In this document: positions 20,173 to 32,966 of the stretch, one piece after another
Position numbering within the stretch: position 1 is the first letter of the stretch
How the letters are laid out: every line of letters begins with the position of its first letter
From: Cephalotus follicularis
Lineage: Eukaryota; Streptophyta; Magnoliopsida; Oxalidales; Cephalotaceae
DNA: 64,000 nucleotides
Direction: 5' to 3'
NCBI GenBank assembly: GCA_001972305.1
Contig: BDDD01000353.1
Location: 388,844-452,843 of the forward strand
Program-made: the position numbers and the translations under genes
The notes under the pieces: generated by a model
Told to the model about the DNA's origin: nothing
The model's database searches: none
The model's input: the letters and a program-made list of their open reading frames with translations, nothing else

Positions 20173-22005
20173 TGTTAGAGATGGTGACCCGACAAGGCAC
20201 AAAATGGCTAGGTGTAGCTGTTATTATCTCTGGGTTAAAACAAGTTTATTCCATTTATGTGACATGTGCATATTTTATTTATACTGGAAGGCCGTATGTG
20301 TTTTATCACATTATCGAAACATTTTATCTATTTACACATATGGTGCCCAGTCACATCAAGGGTTGGATGTCGGGCCGGGGGGGCTATAAGAACGACTCCC
20401 TTATTCCCGATGACTAAACTGTTCCAAGTCGGAGGTTCACTTATAAGCGGCATAAGTGAACCGGTTAGACTTGACGCTTTATGCTTGCTCCCGCGAATGA
20501 GAGGGTGGAGTATCTCATTTTCACCCGGGGGGAACCCTAGAGCTAATGCGGGGTACGTGCTGGGAGCATGTACACTGAACTTGACCCACCATAGGAATGC
20601 TACTTGGATGGTCGCTAATCCTGTGTCATTAGGGATTCCTATCTGTGGTGGTAGTGTATAGGCACTTAGTGCCTAGCAGGACCTGTCTAATCCTTAGACC
20701 TGAGCTACTAGTCTATGTTATTTAGAGGAAGTTTGGCTTTGATCTTGGCCTTACCCAGTCCTATGCTGGGCTGGAAAATAGGTGGTCTTTGGGCCTTACC
20801 AAATATGCATGAATGTAGGCGAGTACGCAAGATGGAATCATCACACCCGTAGTGAGGATGATAGGCTTTATGCTATCTGTATGCATTACAGACTGAAAAT
20901 ACCTACGCATGTTACGAGGATTAGAAACTGGGTTTTTGAAAAAGTCCGCTGATAGTCGTTTTGAATTTAGGGATGTATAACACAGGGAAAAACTAGTGTT
21001 GACACGTATCCTTACCCTAGGCGGCGGTTGAAGCTGAGATGACGAGGGAATATAGTACACGGTAACCGTCGACAAGAAAAAGTGCCGGGTGAATCAGAAA
21101 CGGACTTATGATGTGAGAAATTAATCTGGGATTAATTTTCACACATAAAATATGTTGAACATGATTTTAGGATTGTTAAAATAGTCGAGAACTATTTACG
21201 GTAATTTTACCTGTGCATAGGAACGTTGCGGCAATTTACCGACGTTACCAATTTTGATCTGGACTTTTAGGTCCCGCCTGATTATCAAAAGGTGACATGT
21301 GTTCGACACATATCGCTTGGTGGTAAATCTAGTTGTTTAACTAGTATATATTAATTGGACATTAGTGGGACATTTGGCACCACATGGATGTGACCACTTG
21401 TATCTTATCATACTAGATGTCTGATTAATATATAAAGAAAAGTTAAATATGGGGAGATAGAGACTGATGTGTAGACGGCTCATTAAGGAGTTGAATGTGC
21501 CTAATTTTATGGACACGGTGCGCTAAAACAAATGAGAACACACGTGACGCGTTTTTTGGTGCGGCAATATAACACAAAATGAAAAAGAGAGGCAATGGCT
21601 CCTGGCGAAGAAAACGAAGAAGAGAGAGAGATGACAAGCGAAGTTGGCTGCCGATTTCATGGGCCGCAGTTCAAGCAAAACGGTAACCCCTTTTCTCTTT
21701 CTCTCATTGTCCCTTATTCTCCTTTATTTCTCCCCGACGGCAAAGCTTGGAGCTTTGCCATCACTGCCGACTTCTCTTTCAACGGTAGTCTTTATAGGTG
21801 GAGTTAATCTTCAACTCTACCTATGTTGATATTAGTTTAGGGATTTTCCCTTTTTTTGTCGTTGTTTTTGCCGGCTGAGTTAAGGAGTTCGGCATGGTGA
21901 AGCTTACAAGTTAGTGTTGCGGAACAAGTCACGACGAGTCTCGAGCACCGACGACTAGATAGGATGTTTTGAAGGCCTGTGATGGCGTGGCCGAAGCTCA
22001 GGCGA
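20173..22005 (+). repeat. Element Z1: 5' LTR, left part
   Basis: Starts TGTTAGAGATGGTGACCCG. The first roughly 1.2 kb is homologous to Y1, Y2 and (inverted) the Z2 LTR, for example the AGTGAACCGGTTAGACTTG and CTCCCGCGAATGAGAGGG stretches. The rest is not obviously related. It is cut at 22005 by G2. No promoter was identified with confidence. Confidence 0.85.
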
Positions 22006-22486
22006 TGTAACACCCCTACTGATTTCGGAATGTCACACCGAACAAACTTACCAAAATCACATCAACGAAAAATAAACCTTATTCAGAAATAATATTCAGA
22101 TTCAAATAATAGCATGATTACATGGGTTCAAACTCATGAATTGTTTCAAACTAAACAAATCCTCAAAGGTCCACACATGACCGCAAAGTTACTAAAATGA
22201 AAGGAGTCAAACTTCTAATTGATCCTCTAGTAGAAGCTATATCTCTCACCACACATGTCCCTGATGCCCCCGATTACCTGCCGCATGGAAAGAAAAACAA
22301 GGCTGAGCAAACCTCAATACGGATATAGAATATCAAAACAATTGATAAAACTGAAGGGCGACAATTTACAAACAAATCTTTCAAAAGTAAACATATACAT
22401 ATAGGTTCAGAAATCTTCATAAAATAAATATAAGTTTCCAAGAATATCAATTTCCAAACTTTTCAAACAGATGTTTCATACTGAGA

Positions 22487-22489
<3 letters not shown>

Positions 22490-22516
<27 letters not shown>
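22490..22516. repeat. (AT)n microsatellite
   Basis: A TA dinucleotide run of 27 bases in the G2 3' LTR. The corresponding run in the 5' LTR (near 30147-30160) is about half as long. Confidence 0.9.
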
Positions 22517-22520
<4 letters not shown>

Positions 22521-23328
22521 CACTATATATACAGTTAACCCCATATACGCATCAAGCCACACTGGCGAAATGTATACGGTACACAAACATATGCACGAGA
22601 TGTCCGGACATCCACATGCCTAATGGAATGATGTCTACGGTACTACACAATCAATTCCCCAACATACCAACATATATCATATGGCTGACCCATACACCTT
22701 TATCATAATATCACACTCATGTGACAATCATAATCAGATCCAAATCCTCCACAGGATATCAAAGAGAGACGTCGTAGACTGATCACATCGCTAAGGATAG
22801 TGTCATGTCTCTGTGCCAGACAACATGCCTATGGTACCCCCATAGGTGGTTATATTCTCAGTATTTAAACAATTTCAAAATAATGATCATTTCAAACAAA
22901 TAGGGTTTCCACATATAAACCAAAGTTTCTCAATCTTAAAATCGTTTATTAAACTATAATAATTTATCAAATAGCAGTTTCATACTTGCTCGGAAAGCAT
23001 ACTTACTTAACAAAATCAGTCTCACTTAATATTGCAAAAATAATTAAAAGAGATGACAAAAATAAAATTCATATTTTATTCATAAAAGTAAAACTGAATT
23101 TATTCCAATAAAACCAAAAGAATAGAATGGAGGACAAACTATCCGTACCTTATGCAATCACAAAAATTAACCTTAATAGATTATTGACAATTCCCTAGAC
23201 CGCTCTTCGGTTGTTATAATTATCTAACAGAAATCATATAATTCTTATAAGAGATTCAAACTATTTACGGGCATAAATCAGAAATTAACGGTGATTAAAA
23301 ACGAAGGAAATGAACATTTTTGCCGGAG

Positions 23329-23390
23329 TGGGCGTCGACGCTTTACATGTAACTCAAGGGCGCTTACAGTGCTATCTTATGTGTCGACGA
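23329..23390. repeat. TCGA-core motif pair in the G2 3' LTR
   Basis: GGGCGTCGACGCTTTACATG and, about 45 bases on, TGTGTCGACGAAAG. The same place in the other LTR (30912-30975) has GCGTCGACGCTTT and a decayed second unit. Confidence 0.75.
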
Positions 23391-23528
23391 AAGTGATGAT
23401 TTAAAACAAGGCATTTGTGAGAAGGACATGATTTGTAACACACTCTAACACTGCCCACAATAACACAGCACACACACAACCCACTCTAACACAGCACACA
23501 CACTGCCCACACTAACACAGCGCTCGCG

Positions 23529-23538
23529 CACGCACACG

Positions 23539-23583
<45 letters not shown>
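23529..23583. repeat. (CA)n microsatellite
   Basis: A CA run about 55 bases long inside the G2 3' LTR. The 5' LTR has only short interrupted CA stretches near 31055-31125. Confidence 0.95.
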
Positions 23584-23585
<2 letters not shown>

Positions 23586-24107
23586 CCCACACTAACATAA
23601 CCCACACACACACTAACGCTGGAGATACAAAGCACGACCAGGAAGAATTCGGGCGCTAAGCATGAACCAGAAATGACAGTTTGTGGGCAACAGTGGCGTC
23701 TACAAAACTAGTAAACCCAACTAGATTAAACTAACGTATAAGGAAAGCCTAATTGATGAAAGAATTCAGACAAACAAAGCAAAAAAAAAAAAATCATGCA
23801 GGCTATGCTTAAGGAAGGTGACGAGATTCTAACCCCATGAAAACAATCTGATAATATCAAGCTTCAATCATCAGAGAGGCACAACCAGTTTAAACAACCT
23901 ATATGTGAAGCCAAACTGAAACAGGAACACAGGAGAAACAAGAGAGATATGCAAATTGTGGTTGTGCTAAGGAGAGGGACGGGATCAATCCTTGCATGTT
24001 CAGTGGTCCATATCAAAGCAGGACAAGAAAACAAACCTGAAATGATGTAGAACCGTGGGAGAAACGCAAGAGAATTCTGAGACTTTCAGTGGCTGGTTGG
24101 CTCCAGG

Positions 24108-24610
24108 CGAGAGAGAGAGACGAAGAAGGAGAGACAAAGCTTAACATTCTGCACATGACGTTTGGTTTATAACACGAAAAAATGAATCCTTAAGCCAAAA
24201 TATCAAAGACAAACCTGAATATGGCGCAGAAATCATGGAAGGAGCACAAGAGATTTCGGAGTAGTGCAACAATGGCGGCCAGGAGCGAGAGAGAGAATGT
24301 CCAGGCGAGAGAGACGAAGAAGAGAGATAAAAGAAGGAGAAAGGTGGCGGGCTTTAAAAGAAAAAGAAAAAAAGGGGAGAGATATGGAAAGAGAGAGAAA
24401 ACACGTGGGAGAGATTAGGAAAAAGAGAGAATTAGGGAGAGAGATAGGAAAGTGAGAGAGTTGGCGCGGGAGAGTTAAGGAAAAGAGAGAGTTGAAGCGT
24501 TAGAGAGATAGGAACGGAGAGAGAGATAAGAGTAAAAAAAATGGGAGAGAGAGGACGCGGGAGAGAATAAGTGAGAGAAAAAGAAAGGAAAAAGAAAAAG
24601 AAAAAAATTA
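24108..24610 (-). repeat. GA-rich tract in the G2 3' LTR
   Basis: About 500 bases dominated by GAGAGA, AAAGAAAAAG and GGAGAGA words. On the minus strand this is the CT-rich stretch after the presumed TATA-like TATAAT. The Lys/Arg/Glu-rich open frames it produces are composition artefacts. The 5' LTR equivalent is 31645-32160. Confidence 0.8.
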
Positions 24611-24816
24611 TAAAGAAAGGGTAAAATTGATTTAAAAGGGTTTTATATATTCTTTATTCACATACCAACAATTATCGACGGTCTAAGGCTGGAATCAACT
24701 TAGCCCAGCTAAGAACAAAACCAAAATGGTAGTTCACATACCAAAATAAATAGGCAGCCCACAAAAATTAGATTAAAAGGTCCAAAAATTTACACACGGA
24801 CAAACGAGGTATTACA

Positions 24817-24834
24817 TCTCCACCCCATTAAAAG
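24817..24834 (-). other. Element G2: polypurine tract
   Basis: The minus strand reads CTTTTAATGGGGTGGAGA directly before the 3' LTR, similar in place and content to the G1 tract. Confidence 0.7.
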
Positions 24835-26190
24835 AAGATTTTGTCCTGAAATCGAAAACAGATACATACCTTAATCAAACAGATGAGGGTATTTCTCCCA
24901 AATATGCTCCTCTAGCTCCCAAGTAGCTTCCCGCTTTGGATGGTGTTTCCACAACACTTTAACAAACGGTATAGTCTTCCTCCGCATGACTCGCTCCTGT
25001 CGATTCAAAATAGCCTCGACTCCTTCTTCACAAGACAAATCCTCTCAAATCTTGTCTAAAGGATACCGAACCACATGCAATGGATGGTACTGATAACCCC
25101 TCAACATAGACACATGGAAAACATTATGCACATGAGCTAGCTGCGAAGGTAAAGCTAGTCAATAAGCCACAGGACCAACTTTATCTAGAACTTCGAAAGG
25201 TCCAATAAACCGAGGACTTAATTTTCCTTTTAAACCAAACCGACGAATTCCGTTTCAAGGAGAAACCTTCAAAAAACACATGATCACCTTCTTTAAACTC
25301 TAAAGCCCTCCTGTGTTTATCTGCATAACTTTTCTATCGAGATTGACCAGCTTTCAATTTCTCCCTTGCCATTGTCACCTTTTCAGTGGTAATCTGGACT
25401 AACTCAGGTCCTTCGATAGCTCTCTCTCCAACCTCATCCAAACAAGTCGGAGCCCGACATTTTCTCCCATACAATGCTTCAAAAGGAGCCATCTGAATAC
25501 TAGCATACCGACTATTATTAAAGCAAACTCCACTAAGCTCAAATACTCATCCCAGTTTCCAGTCCACTCCAACGCACAAGATCTCAACATATCCTCCAAA
25601 GTTTGGATAGCCCCCTTCGACTGTCCATCCGTCTGTGGGTGAAAAGCTGTACTGTAGTTGAGCCGCGTACCATATGCCTTCTGAAATCCCTTCTAGAACA
25701 TATAAGTGAAACGCGAATCCTGATCCGACAAAATGGATACAAGCATCCCATGGAGTCTTACTATCTCATGCTGAAAAATCTTTGCCAACCGATCCATAGA
25801 AAAACGATCTCGAATAGCTAGAAAATGAGCTGATTTTTTTAACCGGTCTACCACTACCCATATAGCTTCATTCTTCCTGAATGTTCTCAGTAAAACCGTA
25901 ACAAAATCCATCGCAATACTTTCCCATTTCCACATCGAAATATCTAATGGTTGCAAAAGCCCACTAGGTCGCTGGTGTTCGATTTTAACCTGCTGACAAA
26001 CCAAACATCTCCTAATAAATTCTGCCACATCTTTCTTTATTCCGTTCCACTAGAAATTTCTCTTCAAGTCCATGTATATCTTAGTAGAACCAAGATGTAT
26101 AGAGAACGGAGAACTATGTGCCTCGGACAAAACTGCCTCTCTGATTTGCGGATCTGTCGGCACACATAACCTCTTACCTAACCATATCAC
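24835..26190 (-). pseudogene. Element G2: integrase and C-terminal region
   Basis: The zinc region ends RRCLVCQQVKIEHQRPSG. The catalytic core has the first two Asp residues (AMDFVTVL and LSDQDSRF). The Glu expected in QSERTIQTLED is Lys (QSKGAIQTLEDM), which removes the third DDE residue. EIVRLHG and NWDEYLSLVEFA are also clear. The frame breaks near 25690 and 25510. Beyond 25400 the SH3-like and chromodomain regions are readable only in fragments. Confidence 0.85.
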
Positions 26191-26822
26191 ACCATGTTCA
26201 TCAATACGAAATTCGGGCTACTTGCCCTCTTCTACATTCTGAGTCAAAGCCCACAACTCGCCATCCTCCTTCTGAGCTGCTTTAACTCGAGATATAAGGG
26301 TAGGTTCCACCTTCATACTAGCAATACACCCGTTCGAGCCCCGAACATATAACTCCAACTCCAAACACTCCATATCTGATATAAGTTGAGATTGTGTAAA
26401 CAAAGTTGCCACACTCCCTGAACTTTTCCTGCTAAGAGCGTCGGTCACCACATTCGCCTTACTCGGGTGATACTAAATATTTGCATCATAATCCTTGAGA
26501 AGCTCCAACCACCGCCTCTGCCTCATATTCAGTTCCTTCTGAGTGAAAATATACTTGAGGCTCTTGTGATCGGTAAAGATATCACAAGTTTCCCCATACA
26601 AATAATGCCTCCAGATCTTCAGGGCAAACACCACAGTTGCTAACTCGAGGTCGTGTGTAGGATCTCATAAGGCTTAAGTTTCCTCGAAGAATAAGCTATG
26701 ACATGACCATGCTGCATCAACACACAACCCAAACCTTTCTTAGAGGCGTCATTATAGATCTGATATCCACCTGTCGCAGATGGAAAACTAAGAATCGGTG
26801 TAGACACAAGCCTATTCTTCAA
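26191..26822 (-). pseudogene. Element G2: RNase H and tether
   Basis: Reads [40 protein letters not shown] with the first catalytic Asp kept. A frameshift near 26640 follows, then the remaining motifs ([17 protein letters not shown]) in another frame, and the tether into integrase ([14 protein letters not shown], 26451-26218). An in-frame TAG at 26808-26810 separates it from the RT frame. Confidence 0.8.
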
Positions 26823-28109
26823 CTATTCAAAACTCCTCTCACGCTCCTCATTCCAAATAAATTTGGTACTCTTCTTCATAAGCTGCATTAGTGGCAAGGC
26901 TAGTAAGGAAAAGCCTTCCACAAACCGCCTATAATAACCAGCCAATCCTAGAAAGCTCCTCACCTCCGTCACTGTGGTAGGTCTCGGCCATTTAGTAATA
27001 GCTTCAACCTTTGCAGGATCCACACTGATGCCTTCTGTTGACACTACGTGGCTTAAAAATGCCACACGTTCCAACCAGAAATCAAATTTAGAGAACTTCG
27101 CATATAACTGATTCTTCCTTAGAATCACCAACACCGTGCGAAGCTGCTCTTCATGCTCTTCCCTCGACTTAGAGTACACCAGGATATCATCAATAAGCAC
27201 AATAACAAACTGATCCAGATACTCATGGAAAACCCAGTTCATTTAATCCATAAAGATCACTGGCGCATTAGTAAGTCCGAACGGCATAACAAGGAACTCG
27301 TAATGCCTATACCGAGTACGAAAAGTAGTCTTAGGAATATCTTCATCTCTTACTCGCAATTGATGATAACCAGACCTCAAATCTATCTTGCAGAAATACC
27401 TTGCGCCTTGGAGTTGACCAAACAAGTCATCAATCCAAGGCAAAGGATATTTATTTCTGACATTGATCCGATTCAACTTTCTATAATCAATGCACAACCT
27501 CATAGAACCATCTTTCTTCCTTACAAACAAAACCAGAGCACCCCATGGTGAAACACTCGGTCGGATAACACCCCGATCCAATAACTCTTGCAACTGTTCC
27601 TTTAGTTCTTGTAACTCCAATGGTGCCATCCTATATGGTGCTTTCGATATAGGTCCTGCCCCAGAAATGAGTTCAATGGTAAACTCAACCTCCTGTTGTG
27701 ATGGAAATCCCGGTAACTCCTCCGGAAACACATCTAGAAATTCACTAACGATAGGATAATCCTCAAGGCGAGGTTCATACTTAGTGATATCCTTCACAAC
27801 AGCTAAGAACCCTTCTCCACCCTTGAACACCAACTTCTGAGCCTTCAAAACTGAAATGATCTTAATCGCCTTCCTCGGCTGTGAGCCTTGATAAAGAAAC
27901 TCGGGTAGATTCACATCTCCAAACAGAACTCTCCTAGCCTCAAAATCAATCGAAACCCGATGATGATCCAACCAATCCATCCCAAGGATAACATCAAAAT
28001 TGTGCATCTCCATCGGAAGAAGATCCGCCTCACAAATTTTATCATCAAAAGTAACAGAGCAACCACAAAAGTACTCAAACACAACAACAGAGGTCCCCAT
28101 AGGGGTCAA
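26823..28109 (-). pseudogene. Element G2: protease tail and reverse transcriptase
   Basis: Two long frames in the same phase (28109-27243 and 27242-26823) are separated by a single in-frame TAA at 27237-27239 or nearby. Visible motifs are [18 protein letters not shown], the RT sequence [47 protein letters not shown] and [12 protein letters not shown] with the catalytic IDD intact, then [16 protein letters not shown]. It is the best-preserved RT of the window and would copy element RNA from the Met-tRNA primer. Confidence 0.9.
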
Positions 28110-29490
28110 AAGAGTCTAAACTGGATCAAGCAACTGAAAAGGCACCCAAAGAGGCTGAACAAAACACTCAGCTACCACAGAATGAGTTGACCCAGTATCA
28201 AACAAAACAAACGCCTTACGGTTACCAATAACAAGAAAACCTGAAACAGTACCTGGTGCATTTGCAGCCTGATGAGTTGTCATAGCAAACACCCTGCCTC
28301 TCACATTTCGCTGTCCAGCATCACCACCATGTCCTCCTCTAGCCTTAGCAAGAGGGTCAGTACAATCCTTAACAAAATTGCCCACCTGACCACACAAGAA
28401 ACAAGACCCAGTAGCTTTATAACATAGGTTGCTAGGATGCTGCCCTCCACAATTCTCACATCTGGCAACTGGGATAAAGTTGGGGTTACCCCCGTCTGCC
28501 GGTCTGGAACCACGCCTCTGATTAGAACCCTGTTGTCGCGGTTGACCTCCACCTCTATTTTGATTACTACCTTTCTTTTGTTGTTGGCCACCACGACCCT
28601 TGTTCCACTGACTGCCCTATCCTATATTCTACTGCCCTGAGCTCTGACCCTGGTGGTCATCCCTGGTCCATTTCCTTCCCCCTTCTTGTCTGGCTGCCTG
28701 AAAATCCAGACTCTCCATCTCAATGTTTTTAGTTGCATTTTCCACCTTTGACACATCAGCAAATTTCTCATTAATCAACTTCCCCCTAAGCCAATAATGA
28801 GACCTCCACTTGAATTTCTCTGCTTGTTCAGCTGCAGTCCCCGCTGCAGGTCCAACAAAACCAACTAATCTAGTAAACTGAGTCAGGAAATCTGTAACTG
28901 TTTAATCATCCTTCTGTCGGGTATTAACAAATTCCCGAGCATACGCCTCTTTATCAGCACTGTTGATAAAAGACCACACAGAATCCAGTCCATGATAATG
29001 TATCTATGAACTCTCTACCCTTGGCCACCCTCAGAGTCTTCCACCAACGTTGAGCATCGCCCTCCAATTTGTAGGCAGCCAGCTTTACTTTTATATCATC
29101 ACCACACCCTAGTACTTCAAAAATCTTCTCCATGTGAGCTATCCAATATTCAGCATCTACATGGGTTAATGCTAAACTAAATGTCTGGGGCCTCTGCTTC
29201 TGAAATCTCTCCAGCCGGACGTATACTGAAATATCGGGCTGATCCCCAGCTCCTTCATCAACCTGTACATTTACTGGCACATTTTCTTCAGCCACATTTC
29301 TTTGTCACTCTTGACCCTGATTCTATTGCTGCATGGCTTGAACCACTTAGGTTACCACATGAGGAATAGCCTGTGCCACAGCTTGCCTCACCAGTTCATC
29401 CAAAGTGGGCTCATTTCGTATGCCATCTTGTGCAGCAGCTGGCTCAGCTTCTCGATTAACATTCCTTGGTCATCCTCCCCTACGTGCCAT
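28110..29490 (-). pseudogene. Element G2: gag and protease active site
   Basis: Starts at the minus-strand ATG at 29490 (MARRGG then a stop that fits a C-to-T change). The core is at 29295-28954 (LERFQKQRPQTFSLA, IAHMEKIFEVLGC, LEGDAQRWWKTLRVAKG), and a frameshift follows. The zinc knuckle near 28400 reads CFLCGQVGNFVKDC, with Asn where the zinc-binding His belongs. The protease site AFVLFDTGSTHSVV follows at about 28210. A stop near 28115 ends the frame. Confidence 0.85.
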
Positions 29491-29645
29491 CTACGAACAA
29501 AAAAAAGAGACATGATAAAACAAATTGAAACAAAAAATTGAACCAAATGACATATCGAAAAGACTATTAAGAAATAGCCCTAACCCAAATTTCTACCCAT
29601 CTCACAGGTCAAACCCAGATAGCTCTTCTAAGGAATGAAAAACCC

Positions 29646-29659
29646 ATTCTCTAATACCA
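29646..29659 (-). other. Element G2: primer binding site
   Basis: The minus strand reads TGGTATTAGAGAAT, a few bases inside the 5' LTR, which starts at 29666. It is a Met-tRNA-type site with one change. Confidence 0.8.
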
Positions 29660-29665
29660 TAAAAC

Positions 29666-32370
29666 TGTAACACCCCTACTGATGTCGGAATGTCACATCG
29701 AACAAACTTACCAAAATCACATCAACGAAAGATAAACCTTATTCAAAAATAATATTCAGATTCAAATAATAACATGATAACATAGGTTCAAACTCATGAA
29801 TTGTTTCAAACTAAACAAATCATCAAAGGTCCACACAGCAAAATTACTAAAATGAAAGGAGTCAAACTTCTAATTGATCCTCTAGCAGAAGGTATATCTC
29901 TCATCAAACTTTTCCCTGACGCCCCCGATAACCTGCCGCATTGAAAGAAAAACATGGCCAAGAAAACCTCAGTACGGATATAGAATATCAAAACAATAGA
30001 TAAAACTGAAGGGTGGAAATTTACAAACAAAGCTTTAAAAAGTAAACATATACATATAGGTTCAGAAATCTTCATAAAATAAATATAAGCTTCCGAGCAT
30101 ATCAATTTCCAAACTTTTCAAACTGATGTTTCATATTGAGATTCATATATATATATATAGCTAACCCCATATACGCATCAAGCCACACTAGCGAAACGTA
30201 TATGGTACACATACATATGCACGGGATGTCCAGACATCAACATGCCTAGTGGAATGACGTGTAGGGTACTACACAATCAATTCCCCAACATACCAACATA
30301 TATCATAGGGACGACCCATACGCCTCTATCGTAATATCACACTCATGTGACAATCATAATCAGATCCAAATCCTCCACAGGATATCAAAGAGAGTCGTCG
30401 TAGACTGATCACACCGCTACCGATGGTGTCATGTCTCCATGCCAGACGACATGCCTATGGTACCCCCATAGGTGGTTATATTCTCAGTATTTCAACAATT
30501 TCAAAATAATGATCATTTCAAACAAATAGGGTTTCCATATATAAACCAAAGTTTCTCAATCTTAAAATCGTTTATCAAACGATAATAATTTATCGAATAG
30601 CAGTTTCATACTTGCTCAGAAAAAATACTTACTTAACAAAATCAATCTCATTTAATCTTGCAAAAATAATTAAAAGAGATGACAAAAATAAAATTCATAT
30701 TTTATTCGTAGAAGTAAAACTGAATTTATTCCACTAAAACTAAAAGAATAGAATGGAGGACGAACTATTCATACCTTATGCAATCACCAAAATTAACCTT
30801 AATAGATGATCGACAATTCCCTAGCCTGCTCTTATAAGGGATCGAAACTATTTATGGGCATAAATCATAAATTAACGGTGATTAAAAACGAAGGAAATGA
30901 ACATTTTTACAGGAGTGGGCGTCGACGCTTTACATGTAACTCAAGGGCGCTTACAGTGCTACCTTGAGTGTTGACGAAAGTGATGATTTAAAACAAGGCA
31001 TTTGTGAGAAGGACATGATTTGTAACACACTCTAACATTGCCCACAATAACACAGCACACACACACTGCCCACACTAACACAGCACACACATTTCCCACA
31101 CTAACACAGCGCACACGCACACATACAGTACCCACACTAACACAACATACACACACACTAACGCTGGAGATACAAAGCACAACCAGGAAGAATTCGAGCA
31201 CTGAGCATGAACCAGAAATGACAGTTTGTGGGCAACAGTGGCGTCTACAAAACCAGTAAACCCAACAAGATTAAACTAACCTATAAGGAAAGCCCGATTG
31301 ATGAAAGAATTCAGGCAAACAAAAAAAGAAGAAGGAAAAACATGCAGGATATGCTTAAGGAAGGTGACGGGATTCTAACCCCATGCATAAAATCTGATAA
31401 TATCAAGCTTCAATTATCAGAGGGCCATAACTAGTTTAAAGAACCCTTATGTGACGCCAAACTGAAATAGGAACAAGGAGAAACAAGAGAGATAAGCAAA
31501 TGGTGGTTGTGCTAAGGAGAGGGATGGGATCAATCCTTGCCTGTTCAGTGGTCCATATCAAAGCAGGACAAAAAAACAAACTTGAAATGATGACGAACCA
31601 TGGGAGAAACGCAAGAGAATTCTGAGACTTTCAGTGGCTAGTTGGCTCTAGGCGAGAGAGAGAGAGACTGAGAAGAAGAGACAAAGCTTAACAGTTTGCA
31701 CATGAGGTTTGGTTTATAACAAAGAAAAACAAATCTTAAGCCAAAATATCAAAGACAAACCTGAATATGGCGCATAAATCATGAAAGGAGCACAAGAGAT
31801 TTTGGAGTAGTGCAACAACGAGAGAGAGAATGTCTAGGCGAGAGAGATGAAGAAGAGAGATAAAAGAATGAGAAAGGCGACATGATTTAAAAGAAAAAGA
31901 AAAAAAATGGGGAGAGATATTGAAAGAGAGAGAAAAAGCGTGGGAGAGATTAGGAAAAAAAAGAGAATTAGGGAGAGAGATAGGAAAGTAAGAGAGTTGG
32001 CGCGGGAGAGTTAAGGAAAAGAGAGAGTTGACGCGTGAGAGTGATAGGAAAGGAGAGAGAGATAAGAGAAAAAAATGGGAGAGAGAAGACGTGGGAGAGA
32101 GAATAAGTGAAAGAAAAAGAAAGGAAAAAGAAAAAGAAAAAGAAAAGGAAAGAAAAAAAATTATAAAGAGAAGGGTAAAATTTATTTAAAAGGGTTTTAT
32201 ATATTCTTTATTCACATACCAACAATTATCCACGGTCTAAGGCTAGAATCAACTTAGCCCAGCCAAGAATAAAACCAAAATGGTAGTTCGCATACCAAAA
32301 TAAATAGGCAGCCCACAAAAATTAGATTAAAGGGTTCAAAAATTTACACACGGATAAACGAGGTATTACA
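29666..32370 (-). repeat. Element G2: 5' LTR
   Basis: 2705 bases, matching 22006-24816. On the plus strand it begins TGTAACACCCC and ends AGGTATTACA. A TCGA-core motif lies at 30912-30975. The GA-rich tract is at 31645-32160, next to a TATAAT-like stretch near 32162. Confidence 0.93.
30912..30975. repeat. TCGA-core motif in the G2 5' LTR
   Basis: GCGTCGACGCTTTACATG is conserved with the 3' LTR. The second unit is decayed (GTGTTGACGAAAG against GTGTCGACGAAAG in the other copy), a C-to-T change at a CpG. Confidence 0.7.
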
Positions 32371-32952
32371 TGCGAGATGACCCAGTTGTGAGTCTTGGCG
32401 AGTCTCGAGCAACGACGAGAAGATCGGAGATTTTGTGGCCCTGTGATGTCTTGGCCGGAATCGCCATTGCCGGGTGAGTCAACTCAATGAGTTAGACTCA
32501 CCACTGGCTGTGACTGTGCATTCCACAGTGAGTCATAGTGTTTTCGGCAGTTACATGTAGATCAGAAGATTTGCGGGCTAACAACAGTGAGGTGGCTGGA
32601 CCTCCGACGAGTTGGACGGAATTCTGACTGAAGCTCTGGCGATGAACACTTTCTGTCGTCATAAGGAAGGCTGCTTCAAGGTTGTAGTGGCAAAGTGATG
32701 GAGCCCCCAACGAGGGTATGAATTACATCCTCTGATGTTCTTACTGAATTCTGTTTCTTTTTTGTTTATGCATGCTTGACTAATTGAATTGGTTCGATTG
32801 AATATTAAACGAAAATTCTAGGACATTGACTTTGGATATAGGATGCCTATTAAACCTTGACTTGGAGTCTTGATAGTTTTGAAAAATTAAAATTATTCTG
32901 CATAGCATCTTAAGCCCAAAATCGACCGGGAACCCTAGCGGGTTTCCCAACA
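32371..32952 (+). repeat. Element Z1: 5' LTR, right part
   Basis: Continues the LTR after G2. An AGTCTCGAGCA stretch at 32405 repeats 21935, so the LTR holds a short internal direct repeat on either side of the insertion. Ends TTTCCCAACA at 32952, one base before the primer site. Confidence 0.85.
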
Positions 32953-32953
32953 G

Positions 32954-32966
32954 TGGTATCAGAGCG
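32954..32966 (+). other. Element Z1: primer binding site
   Basis: TGGTATCAGAGCG, an exact initiator-Met-tRNA match over the first twelve bases. Confidence 0.9.

Larger units (their letters stand above)
22006..24816 (-). repeat. Element G2: 3' LTR
   Basis: 2811 bases, aligning along its whole length with 29666-32370 at a divergence of several percent by eye. It is longer mainly because of an (AT)n run (22490-22516) and a (CA)n run (23529-23583). A GA-rich tract at 24108-24610 (CT-rich in the sense direction) and a TCGA-core motif pair at 23329-23390 have counterparts in the other LTR. Confidence 0.93.
22006..32370 (-). mobile_element. Element G2: full-length chromovirus-like gypsy, minus strand
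   Basis: Both LTRs are present: 29666-32370 (5') and 22006-24816 (3'), beginning TGTAATACCT on the minus strand and ending GGGTGTTACA. The flanking bases GGCGA (22001-22005) and TGCGA (32371-32375) differ by one and fit a 5-bp target duplication. Primer site, gag, protease, RT, RNase H, integrase and polypurine tract are all in order. Stops and frameshifts are moderate in number, so this is a dead but complete copy. Confidence 0.93.

Noticed and set aside
21595..21829. Open frame MAPGEENEEEREMTSEVGCR as a possible first exon.
   Set aside because: It lies within the Z1 LTR, is short, and continues into no recognisable domain.
24221..24455. Two overlapping Lys/Arg/Glu-rich open frames that might be a nuclear protein.
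   Set aside because: They come from a simple GA-rich tract in the G2 LTR, and the sister LTR has the same tract without the frame.
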